This document shows positions 5,441 to 12,083 of a stretch of DNA of 18,162 nt, piece by piece. Both the position numbers and the translations under genes were made by a program. Location: the NCBI GenBank assembly GCA_027069365.1, contig JALXES010000063.1, positions 1 through 18,162 on the forward strand, given 5' to 3'. Source of the DNA: Candidatus Moraniibacteriota bacterium (lineage in GTDB: Bacteria; Patescibacteriota; Minisyncoccia; Moranbacterales; GCA-2747515). Every line of letters begins with the position of its first letter. Position 1 is the stretch's first letter. The notes under the pieces are model-generated. The model saw nothing but the letters and a program-made list of their open reading frames with translations, was not told the origin of the DNA and ran no database searches.

Positions 5441-6499
5441 ATGACGTCTTTTCTTGCAACATACCACGCAGTTAGTGCGCACCCGCTGGTGCACGCGTGG
5501 GGAGGTGCCGTTGTGCTTTTCCTCGTGCTTGGTGGAGGGTTTGTGCTTGCGCGGCACATGGTATTGAACCATCTTGCGCGGCTGGCGTCGCACACGACGA
5601 GTCACTGGGATGATGCGCTCGTTTCCGCACTGGAGAGTGTGCGTCCATCCATGTACTGGACGCTGGCGTTTCTCATCGCCGCGCAGACGCTCGCACTTCC
5701 GGAAGCGTTACACACGGCAATTGTCGTTATTTTTGCGCTCACAGTAACGCATTATATTGTGCAGAGCATTGGTGTCGGCGCAGAGAAGCTCGCCCAGCAC
5801 CTCGCCGCGCGGGATGGTGATGACGCAACACATCACGCACGTGCGGCAATGGGATTGATTACCGGCATTCTCAAAATGCTCATATGGGTCGGTAGCCTTC
5901 TGTTTGTCGTTTCAAACTTTGGCGTGGACATCACGTCGCTTATTGCGGGACTTGGTATCGGCGGCATCGCGGTGGCGTTGGCGCTGCAGGGCATTCTCAA
6001 GGACCTCTTCTCATCCTTCTCCATCTTCTTTGATAAGCCCTTCACAATCGGTGACTTTATTGAAATTGGGGACTATAGCGGCACCGTGCAGAAAATTGGC
6101 ATCAAGACAACGCGCTTGAAATCGCTCTCCGGTGAGGAAGTCATCATTTCCAACCAGGACCTGACAACCGCCACCGTGCGCAATTTCAAGCGCATGCAAG
6201 AGCGGCGCATCGTACAGACTATTGGTGTGACGTATGAGACGCCGCAAGAGATGCTCGCACGCATTCCGGCGCTTATTGAGGAAGTTATTGCCGGCGTTGA
6301 GCAGGTACGGTTTAGTCGTGCGCACTTGCGTTCTTTTGGTGATTCTGCATTAGACTTTGAGATTGTATATTTTGTAGAATCACGGGATTATCGTCTCTCC
6401 ATGGATGTACGTGAAAAAATCAATCTTGGCATTCTGGCGACATTTGCCGCGCACGGTGTTGACATCGCTTATCCGACGCGCGTGGTGTATAATAAGTAG
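5441..6499 (+). CDS. MscS-family small-conductance mechanosensitive channel
   Basis: The product opens under membrane tension and releases solutes during osmotic downshock. The 352-residue protein has hydrophobic segments near 20-40, 71-88, 92-110, 137-158 and the pore helix 163-186. The pore shows the Gly/Ala-rich pattern SLIAGLGIGGIAVALALQGI that lines MscS channels. The conserved beta domain follows (DKPFTIGDFIEIG, GTVQKIGIKTTRLKSLSGEEVIISN, 199-239), then an alpha/beta C-terminal domain. This is longer than E. coli MscS (286 aa), with two extra N-terminal segments. ATG 5441 is preferred over TTG 5429; a weak GAGA lies 7-10 bases ahead. A 51-aa membrane peptide gene follows 38 bases after the stop. 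Family assignment is secure; gating properties are not inferable. Confidence 0.93.
   Translation: MTSFLATYHAVSAHPLVHAWGGAVVLFLVLGGGFVLARHMVLNHLARLASHTTSHWDDALVSALESVRPSMYWTLAFLIAAQTLALPEALHTAIVVIFALTVTHYIVQSIGVGAEKLAQHLAARDGDDATHHARAAMGLITGILKMLIWVGSLLFVVSNFGVDITSLIAGLGIGGIAVALALQGILKDLFSSFSIFFDKPFTIGDFIEIGDYSGTVQKIGIKTTRLKSLSGEEVIISNQDLTTATVRNFKRMQERRIVQTIGVTYETPQEMLARIPALIEEVIAGVEQVRFSRAHLRSFGDSALDFEIVYFVESRDYRLSMDVREKINLGILATFAAHGVDIAYPTRVVYNK
6488..6493 (+). promoter_or_regulatory. Consensus -10 inside the end of the MscS gene
   Basis: TATAAT is formed by the last codons of the MscS gene (encoding Val-Tyr-Asn), 45 bases before the ATG of the 51-aa peptide. A TTGACA lies at 6459-6464, but the spacer is 23 bases, too long for a standard promoter. 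It may allow separate expression of the small peptide. Confidence 0.35.
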
Positions 6500-6537
6500 T
6501 AAGGGATGGCGTAAGTAAAATTAAGTGAGAACAAACT

Positions 6538-6693
6538 ATGCAGTGGATTATCCTTATCGTACTCATTGGCGCAGTGTACTGGCTTTTTACGAATGGGTAC
6601 GTCAACCTTGAGTCATCGGTGCAATACATCACATCAGCGATTATGGAGGTTGTCAATTCAATCACTGCGCTGCTGAAGGGATTGTTTCGCTAG
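6538..6693 (+). CDS. 51-aa single-span membrane peptide downstream of MscS gene
   Basis: A complete short ORF (ATG 6538, TAG 6691) encodes MQWIILIVLIGAVYWLFTNG and then an amphipathic helix-like stretch with VVNSITALLKGLF at the end. Residues 3-18 form one membrane span at the extreme N-terminus; the remainder could lie along the membrane surface. A weak GTGAG lies 9-13 bases ahead of the start. The gene sits between the MscS stop (38 bases upstream) and a strong terminator that begins 26 bases after its own stop, which supports it being a real transcribed ORF. I do not recognise a family. It could be a small partner of the channel or an independent membrane peptide; neither is demonstrated. 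Confidence 0.6.
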   Translation: MQWIILIVLIGAVYWLFTNGYVNLESSVQYITSAIMEVVNSITALLKGLFR

Positions 6694-6718
6694 ACCATTT
6701 CTTTAGTTGCCCCTTGTG

Positions 6719-6743
6719 CCGCTACGCAATGTAGCGGTTTTTT
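6719..6743 (+). terminator. Intrinsic terminator after the MscS / 51-aa peptide unit
   Basis: A perfect 7-base stem CCGCTAC (6719-6725) / GTAGCGG (6731-6737) with loop GCAAT is followed by six T (6738-6743). It separates this unit from the mraZ promoter. Confidence 0.9.
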
Positions 6744-6807
6744 GGTGTGTTGTATGTGGTGCATAGTAGGGGGTCCGCCGGTTTTGCAGGCTGTGGTCAA
6801 CAGGGTG

Positions 6808-6837
6808 TTGACGAGTTTGGGTGGGGTGGTGTAAAAT
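6808..6837 (+). promoter_or_regulatory. Promoter of the mraZ-rsmH-ftsL-ftsI cluster
   Basis: TTGACG (6808-6813) and TAAAAT (6832-6837) are separated by 18 bases, the best -35/-10 pair in the window. Transcription would start near 6844, leaving a leader of about 94 bases before mraZ. The spacer is G-rich with TGGG/GGGG steps at about 5-base intervals (6818-6830). Confidence 0.7.
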
Positions 6838-6855
6838 GGTGGTACAGGACATCAC

Positions 6856-6870
6856 AGTGGTGAAAAGTGG
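6856..6870 (+). promoter_or_regulatory. Candidate MraZ-binding repeats
   Basis: AGTGG occurs at 6856-6860 and again at 6866-6870, exactly 10 bases apart, within GTGGTGAAAAGTGGGG. MraZ proteins are known to bind short G-rich direct repeats (TGGG- or GTGG-type, about 10 bases apart) upstream of their own gene. These repeats lie just downstream of the predicted start, where binding would repress the cluster. Additional TGGG/GGGG steps occur at 6818-6830. Confidence 0.5.
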
Positions 6871-6937
6871 GGAATTTGACATCTCCATATGAGCGAGCGA
6901 GGTTACGATGTTCTCTTGATCAACTGCTCACGTGACT

Positions 6938-7372
6938 ATGTTCATCGGTGAATACGCGCACAACATAGACCCCAAGAAGCGTTTGGCGATGCCATCAAAG
7001 TTTCGCACAAAGCTGGGCAAGACGGTTGTTGTGACGCGCGGACTGGACAACTGCCTGTTTGTCTACCCGATGAGCACGTGGAAGGAGCTGGCAGCCAAAC
7101 TCGGCACGATGCCGATTGGCGAGGCGGCGACGCGCTCGTTTGTGCGGCTGATGCTTGCCGGTGCGACAGATGTCACGATGGACAAGCAGGGGCGCATCGT
7201 CATTCCCGATTACCTCAAGGAGTACGCCGGACTGACAAAGAACGTCACCGTCGCCGGATTGTTTAATCGCTTGGAGGTGTGGGACACACAGAAGTGGCAC
7301 ACGTACAAGAAGACAGCCGAGGCCAACACGGATGTGGTGGCGCAGAAACTGGGTGAGCTTGGCGTGTACTAG
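6938..7372 (+). CDS. mraZ: MraZ, transcriptional regulator of the division/cell-wall cluster
   Basis: MraZ is a ring-forming DNA-binding protein of the AbrB/SpoVT fold that controls its own dcw cluster. The 144-residue product has the standard length and two DxxxR motifs, one per half: D11-R15 (DPKKR) in MFIGEYAHNIDPKKRLAMPSKFR and D82-R86 (DKQGR) in TMDKQGRIVIPDYL. Both arginines thought to contact DNA are present. ATG 6938 is chosen because family members begin MFxGEY; a GTG 6 bases upstream would only add two residues. No Shine-Dalgarno site is visible. It is first in the cluster, 78 bases before rsmH, downstream of a good promoter and AGTGG repeats that are its likely target. Confidence 0.95.
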   Translation: MFIGEYAHNIDPKKRLAMPSKFRTKLGKTVVVTRGLDNCLFVYPMSTWKELAAKLGTMPIGEAATRSFVRLMLAGATDVTMDKQGRIVIPDYLKEYAGLTKNVTVAGLFNRLEVWDTQKWHTYKKTAEANTDVVAQKLGELGVY

Positions 7373-7397
7373 GGGCGCGGGGTAATTCAAATACTCT

Positions 7398-7418
7398 TAC
7401 TACCGACAGGGGGTAGTA
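7398..7418 (+). ncRNA. Small mRNA hairpin between mraZ and rsmH
   Basis: TACTACC (7398-7404) pairs with GGTAGTA (7412-7418) around a 7-base loop. There is no T-run, so it is not an intrinsic terminator. It lies in the 78-base mraZ-rsmH gap and might affect message processing or rsmH translation; this is inference, and the feature could be chance. Confidence 0.3.
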
Positions 7419-7450
7419 GTGGGAGCAGAGAGTTACTCACACAGCACACT

Positions 7451-8395
7451 ATGACGCAACACATACCGGTGCTTCAGCGTGAGGCACTCTCAGGGGCGCA
7501 CATTGACAGTGGGGCAACGGTGATTGACGCGACGCTTGGCGGCGGCAGCTATACACGTGCACTATTGGAGCGTGTAGGTCCGCATGGACACGTGTATGCA
7601 CTGGACCGTGACAAGACGGCGATAGAGCGTTTTATGCGCGTCTATCCGGCGGTGGCGTCACGCGTAACGCTCATCCACGCCAATTTTGCAGATATTCAGC
7701 ACATTGCGCACGATCGGGGGGTTGTGCCAATGGCGGTTGTTGCAGACCTGGGTGTCTCATCGGATCAGTTGGATGACCCGGCGCGCGGACTGAGTTTCCA
7801 GGCGGATGGTCCGTTGGACATGCGTCTTGACCAGAGTGGCCAGGTGGATGCAGATGCACCAACAGCGGCAATGCTTCTGGCCGAGTGCAGCGCTCAGGAA
7901 CTGGCGCACATCTTTCGTGTCTATGGTGATGAGCCATTCGCGATGCCCATTGCCCGCGCAATTGTTGCGGCGCGTGCTCTAGAGCCTCTTACAACAACAA
8001 CGCAGCTTGCAGAGCTGATTGTGCGCACTGTGCCGCGTCGTGCACAGCGTCTCGGCAAGCATCCGGCAACGCGGGTTTTTCAAGCGCTGCGCATCGCTGT
8101 CAATCACGAGTATGAGGACCTGGAGCGGTTCTTGCACGGAGCACTTGATATTCTGGCGCCGGGCGGCTACCTCAGTGTCGTGTCGTTTCACTCCGGTGAA
8201 GACAGGATTGTGAAGCAGTTCATGCGTGCACAATCACACGGGTGCGTGTGCCCACCGGCGTTTCCGGTCTGTCAGTGTTGTCGCACGCCGCGTGCAACAT
8301 GTGTGACCACAAAGCCCATTGTGCCAACGGCAGAAGAAATCGCTGCCAATCCGCGTGCGCGGAGTGCCAAGCTGCGCATCCTGCGCAAGAAGTAG
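7451..8395 (+). CDS. rsmH: 16S rRNA (cytosine(1402)-N4)-methyltransferase RsmH
   Basis: RsmH transfers a methyl group from S-adenosylmethionine to N4 of C1402 in the ribosomal P site. The 314-residue product matches the usual length. Motifs in order: HIPVL at 4-8, SAM-binding DATLGGGSYT (26-35), ALDRD (50-54) with D52 likely at the SAM ribose, DLGVSSDQLD (99-108), then RGLSF and GPLDMRLD, the characteristic HPATRVFQALRIAVN, and SVVSFHSGEDRIVK. The C-terminal cysteine cluster CVCPPAFPVCQCC and the NPRARSAKLRIL tail are also typical. One oddity is FHSGEDR, where most homologues have FHSLEDR. The ATG at 7451 has no Shine-Dalgarno site. It is second in the shortened dcw cluster, 45 bases before the FtsL-like gene. 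Confidence 0.96.
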   Translation: MTQHIPVLQREALSGAHIDSGATVIDATLGGGSYTRALLERVGPHGHVYALDRDKTAIERFMRVYPAVASRVTLIHANFADIQHIAHDRGVVPMAVVADLGVSSDQLDDPARGLSFQADGPLDMRLDQSGQVDADAPTAAMLLAECSAQELAHIFRVYGDEPFAMPIARAIVAARALEPLTTTTQLAELIVRTVPRRAQRLGKHPATRVFQALRIAVNHEYEDLERFLHGALDILAPGGYLSVVSFHSGEDRIVKQFMRAQSHGCVCPPAFPVCQCCRTPRATCVTTKPIVPTAEEIAANPRARSAKLRILRKK

Positions 8396-8440
8396 GGGCG
8401 CTCTGTGCGCACATTATTTCACCACAAAAGAAAAACAAAA

Positions 8441-8854
8441 ATGAAAAGGAGCATTTATCAATCACGGCGTGCTACACCAACGCGACGCACCACACGTGCG
8501 CAGCGTGCCGGTCGTGTGTCGCTACGGGGCACAATGCGTCTGTCGCATGGCATGGTATTTGGCTTGGCATTGTTTAGTCTGTGCGCGGTGTATGTTGTCA
8601 TTGTTAACACAGCGGCGGTGAAAGGTGCAGAAATTCGTACACTGGAGAAGCGCATTGCCGCACTCCAAAAGGCGCAGCAGGAGTATACGCTCCAGGAGGC
8701 TGCGCTGCGCTCACTGGCACGTGGTGTAGGTGACGATGATGCAGCGCTGGAGCGCGTTGAGGCGCAGGACGTACGTGTCATTGCCGCCGTTGACAGTACG
8801 CTCTCACCACGCGATGAGAGCGATTACGCCAACGTTGTTGCTGTTGCACAGTAA
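8441..8854 (+). CDS. ftsL: FtsL-like bitopic division protein
   Basis: The 137-residue product has the FtsL layout: a strongly basic cytoplasmic tail (residues 1-34, many Arg), one membrane span (about 38-56, GLALFSLCAVYVVIVNT), and an extracytoplasmic coiled coil (60-95, EIRTLEKRIAALQKAQQEYT). A polar tail extends to 137. FtsL joins FtsB and FtsQ to activate FtsW-FtsI at the septum. Sequence similarity in this family is poor, so the name rests on topology and on position between rsmH and ftsI, where ftsL normally lies. ATG 8441 is preferred over GTG 8405, since the upstream stretch is an A-rich leader. No ftsB or ftsQ gene is seen nearby. Confidence 0.72.
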   Translation: MKRSIYQSRRATPTRRTTRAQRAGRVSLRGTMRLSHGMVFGLALFSLCAVYVVIVNTAAVKGAEIRTLEKRIAALQKAQQEYTLQEAALRSLARGVGDDDAALERVEAQDVRVIAAVDSTLSPRDESDYANVVAVAQ

Positions 8855-8895
8855 GTGTCTGGAAGTGTCTGGCGTGTGGCACATAAGCGGAGATT

Positions 8896-10737
8896 ATGCA
8901 GGTAAAGAAGAAGCGTACAAAAAAGCGATCTGTACGACGTATAGCGCGCGCACATCGCACCCACACGCACGTCAATGAAAAGGGGCGTGTGCGCTTTTTG
9001 CTGTTTGTCACATTCCTGATTATTGGTGGTATCATCTATCGTCTGTGGTTCTTGCAGGTACACGCCGGTAGCGCCTATCGCGCACAGGCGGATGCGCAGC
9101 ACACCATAGACGCAAAACTTATGCCGCAGCGTGGGGCAATTTTTTTGCGCGAGGGAGAGGGCTACTATCCCGCGGCAATCAACAAAGACTTTGCACTGGT
9201 GTATGTCGTCCCACGTGATGTCCGTGCCGAAGACCATGCGCGCATCATCACGCTGTTCAAAGACGTGTTGGGAGCGGAGATGATTGACGAAGACAGTGTC
9301 CGTGCAAAACTTGCCAAAAAGGACGATCCTTATGAGGTCATTGCGCGCAAAGTAGAGAAAGATGTTGCGGCACGTATCACAGAAGCCGGCGTGCGCGGCG
9401 TCCACGTGATGCCGGAAGTCTATCGATTCTATCCTGCTGGGGAGATTGCGGCGCAAGTGCTTGGTTTTGTGGGGTCGGATGGCACAACATACCGTGGGCG
9501 CTATGGGGTAGAGGCGTCTTTTGAAGATATTTTGGCCGGGACGGCAGGACACGTCCGCCAGCAGCGTGATGCATCCGGGCGGTGGATTACACTGACAGAT
9601 CGTCAGAAAGAGGCTGCGCGTGATGGTGCCGATGTTGTATTGACGATTGACTATGCTGTGCAATACGCAGTGGAGAATATTCTCAGAGAAACCGTTGAGC
9701 GCCACGGCGCAGACAGTGGCTCCATCATCGTCATGCGTCCGGATGGCACAGTGTTGGCCATGGCAAGCCAGCCGGGATTTGATCCTAACACGTACAATAC
9801 GGTTAAAGATATTACCGTTTATCGTAATCCAATCGTGTCAGATGCGTATGAGGCGGGATCTGTTGTCAAACCCATCACAATGGCGATTGGTATTGATGAC
9901 GGCAAGGTACGTCCGGACTCAACGTACGTGGATACAGGGGTTGTGCATATTGGCGGCTATGATATCCGCAACTCTGAAGATAAAGTCTATGGCGTGCAAA
10001 CAATGTACCAGGTGCTTGACGAGTCCATTAATACCGGCGTTATCCATGTTGAGCGCCTGGTAGGACACAAGCGCTTTGCACAGTATTTTGAGCGCTTTGG
10101 CTTTGGGCACGTAACAGGCATCCCGCTACCGGGCGAAGCAGCCGGTACCATCCGCAACTTGCAGCCGCCCATCAAGCCTATTCAGTTCTATACGGCGTCA
10201 TTTGGACAGGGTGTGACGATGACGCTGTTGCAACTGGCGCGCGCATATGGTGTGCTTGCCAACGATGGGATGCTTATGACGCCACGCATTGTGGATCGCA
10301 TCATCAGCAAGGATGGTCGTGAGGAGGTGCAGTCGCCACATGAACTGCACCGTGTCATTCGTGCACAGACGGCACGTGAAATTCGTGCAATGCTAGAGAG
10401 CGTTGTGCTCAATGGACACGGTAAGCGCGCGGCAGTGCCGGGCTATCGTGTTGGCGGCAAAACGGGGACGGCGCAGATTGCCAAAATTGGCGTCAGCGGG
10501 TATCGTGATGATGCAACGATTGGTTCCTTTGCCGGGCTGGCACCGATAGAGAGGCCGCAGTTTGTTGTCGCTGTGCGCATTGACAACCCCAAGGATGTGC
10601 AGTGGGCAGAGTCTACTGCCGCGCCGGCATTCCAAAGGGTGATGGCGTTTCTATTGGACTATTACAATATTCCACCAACAGAGGAGATTGTGACAGAAAA
10701 CATCAATGCATCCCAAGAAATGCTTACGCATGAGTGA
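8896..10737 (+). CDS. ftsI: Septal class B penicillin-binding protein (FtsI/PBP3 type transpeptidase)
   Basis: This enzyme cross-links septal peptidoglycan by DD-transpeptidation outside the membrane. The 613-residue product has a basic cytoplasmic N-terminus (1-33), one membrane anchor (34-54), a PBP-dimer pedestal (about 60-240), and a transpeptidase domain (about 260-590). All three catalytic motifs are present: SxxK at S322-K325 (AGSVVKP), SxN at S377-N379 (ESINTG) and KTG at K522-G524 (GKTGTAQ). No PASTA domain is seen. The pedestal holds RGAIF near residue 77, where family members have RG(N/T)I. ATG 8896 follows a close GGAG (8889-8892). The gene is fourth in the dcw cluster, after the FtsL-like gene, and ends in TGA. 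Confidence 0.94.
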   Translation: MQVKKKRTKKRSVRRIARAHRTHTHVNEKGRVRFLLFVTFLIIGGIIYRLWFLQVHAGSAYRAQADAQHTIDAKLMPQRGAIFLREGEGYYPAAINKDFALVYVVPRDVRAEDHARIITLFKDVLGAEMIDEDSVRAKLAKKDDPYEVIARKVEKDVAARITEAGVRGVHVMPEVYRFYPAGEIAAQVLGFVGSDGTTYRGRYGVEASFEDILAGTAGHVRQQRDASGRWITLTDRQKEAARDGADVVLTIDYAVQYAVENILRETVERHGADSGSIIVMRPDGTVLAMASQPGFDPNTYNTVKDITVYRNPIVSDAYEAGSVVKPITMAIGIDDGKVRPDSTYVDTGVVHIGGYDIRNSEDKVYGVQTMYQVLDESINTGVIHVERLVGHKRFAQYFERFGFGHVTGIPLPGEAAGTIRNLQPPIKPIQFYTASFGQGVTMTLLQLARAYGVLANDGMLMTPRIVDRIISKDGREEVQSPHELHRVIRAQTAREIRAMLESVVLNGHGKRAAVPGYRVGGKTGTAQIAKIGVSGYRDDATIGSFAGLAPIERPQFVVAVRIDNPKDVQWAESTAAPAFQRVMAFLLDYYNIPPTEEIVTENINASQEMLTHE

Positions 10738-10751
10738 GGGCGGTCATGCAG

Positions 10752-10757
10752 TATACT
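10752..10757 (+). promoter_or_regulatory. Possible -10 element before murF
   Basis: TATACT lies 14 bases before the murF ATG in the 34-base gap after ftsI. No -35 is visible at a proper distance. Read-through from ftsI is equally likely. Confidence 0.3.
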
Positions 10758-10771
10758 GAAATAACAATTCT

Positions 10772-12022
10772 ATGAAATACGTTGTACAACAAATGTTGCG
10801 AATGATGGCGCGCGCAGTGGTGTGGCGCCACAGGCCGTTTGTTATTGGTATTACCGGCTCTATTGGCAAGACAACGACAAAAGATGCTCTCTTTACGATT
10901 CTCCGTGCACACACTGCTGTTCGGACAAATATTGCAAATTACAACAATGAGTTTGGTGTACCGCTGACAGTCATTGGTGCGCCCGGTGGCGGACGCTCAC
11001 TTGGGGGATGGCTGCGTGTCGTAGTGACGTGGCTCTGGACGATGACACTGCAGCGTGACTATCCTACGGTGCTTGTACTTGAATTGGGCATTGACCACGT
11101 GGGGGACATGGACTACCTTGTGGATATGGTCTCACCACAAATGGGCGTGGTGACGGTCGTTCACGGTGTGCACGCCGCAAAACTCGGCACAGTAGCGACA
11201 ATTGCACGGGAAAAGGGCGTCCTTATTGCACGCCTGCCGGCAGATGGTGTGGCGGTCCTGAACGCTGACGATGCACGTGTTGCTGCGATGTCGCGACGGA
11301 CGCGCGCACAGGTCTGGACGTATAGTGCGCAGGGTGCTGAACATGCGCGGCTGCGTGCCGGCGGCGTCGCGTGTACCGCACAGGGCGGCATGACATTCAA
11401 AGTCCATGAGGGGTGTACGACAGTGCCGGTGCGGCTGCCGCATGTTGTCGCGCCGCAGCTTGTGCCATCACTGATGGCGGCGATTGCGGCGGCACGTGCG
11501 TACGGCGTCAATCTTGCCGATGTTGCGCAGTCTCTCCGGGACTTTCGACCGCCGCAGCATCGCATGACTATCATCCGCGGGGCACGTGATGTCACTATCA
11601 TTGATGATACCTACAATGCGGCGCCGCCGAGTGTACGTGGGGCGCTTGCTGCTCTGCACATGATGCCGACGCAACACAAGCGTGTTGCGGTTCTGGGAGA
11701 TATGCGTGAGCTGGGGGACGCGGAAGTCGCCGCGCACGCCGGTCTTGCCGCAGATATTATCGCGCGGGAGATTGACGAGGTTGTGTGCGTGGGACCGTTG
11801 ATGCGTCACCTCTACGATGCGCTTGTGGCGCGGAAATCACGTCACGCAGCACCGAACGTGTGTCACTACGCAACAACAGCTGATGCGGCAGACGCTCTCG
11901 GGCGGCATGTTGCGCCCGGTGATACGGTGCTTGTCAAAGGATCCAATGGCATGCACATGTGGGATGTTGTAAATGCCCTTTCACAACACGAGGGCATACG
12001 TGTTGATGGTACGTGTGAATGA
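10772..12022 (+). CDS. murF: MurF-type Mur ligase lacking the N-terminal UDP-MurNAc domain
   Basis: MurF adds D-Ala-D-Ala to the UDP-MurNAc-tripeptide in the cytoplasm, using ATP. The 416-residue product has the ATP-binding loop GITGSIGKTTTK (26-37), NYNNEFGVPLT (about 56-66), the LELGIDHVGDMD metal-site region, NADD, HRM, the DDTYNAAPPSVRGAL signature, VLGDMRELG and the C-terminal VKGSNGMHMWDVV. The P-loop lies at residue 26 rather than about 107 as in E. coli MurF, so the N-terminal domain that binds the UDP end is missing. A short helix (1-20) takes its place. I believe this shorter form is common in CPR bacteria, but cannot verify it here. Other Mur ligases (MurE, CapB-like) are less likely given the DDTYNA motif. 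The gene ends in TGA, 61 bases before glyS. Confidence 0.85.
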   Translation: MKYVVQQMLRMMARAVVWRHRPFVIGITGSIGKTTTKDALFTILRAHTAVRTNIANYNNEFGVPLTVIGAPGGGRSLGGWLRVVVTWLWTMTLQRDYPTVLVLELGIDHVGDMDYLVDMVSPQMGVVTVVHGVHAAKLGTVATIAREKGVLIARLPADGVAVLNADDARVAAMSRRTRAQVWTYSAQGAEHARLRAGGVACTAQGGMTFKVHEGCTTVPVRLPHVVAPQLVPSLMAAIAAARAYGVNLADVAQSLRDFRPPQHRMTIIRGARDVTIIDDTYNAAPPSVRGALAALHMMPTQHKRVAVLGDMRELGDAEVAAHAGLAADIIAREIDEVVCVGPLMRHLYDALVARKSRHAAPNVCHYATTADAADALGRHVAPGDTVLVKGSNGMHMWDVVNALSQHEGIRVDGTCE

Positions 12023-12053
12023 CAGTTTGGGAGAAATAGTGCTAGTATGGTAA

Positions 12054-12059
12054 TATAAT
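12054..12059 (+). promoter_or_regulatory. Consensus -10 element of glyS
   Basis: TATAAT lies 24 bases before ATG 12084, within GTAATATAATG. Transcription would start near 12067, after the alternative GTG at 12060, so it also decides the glyS start. A -35 at the correct spacing is not evident. Confidence 0.55.
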
Positions 12060-12083
12060 GTGACATTTGTGAGAACGAAAATT

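Noticed and set aside
8824..9705. 293-codon ORF antisense to ftsI
   Set aside because: Cys/His/Arg-rich shadow of the ftsI coding frame, without a plausible start region or family motif.
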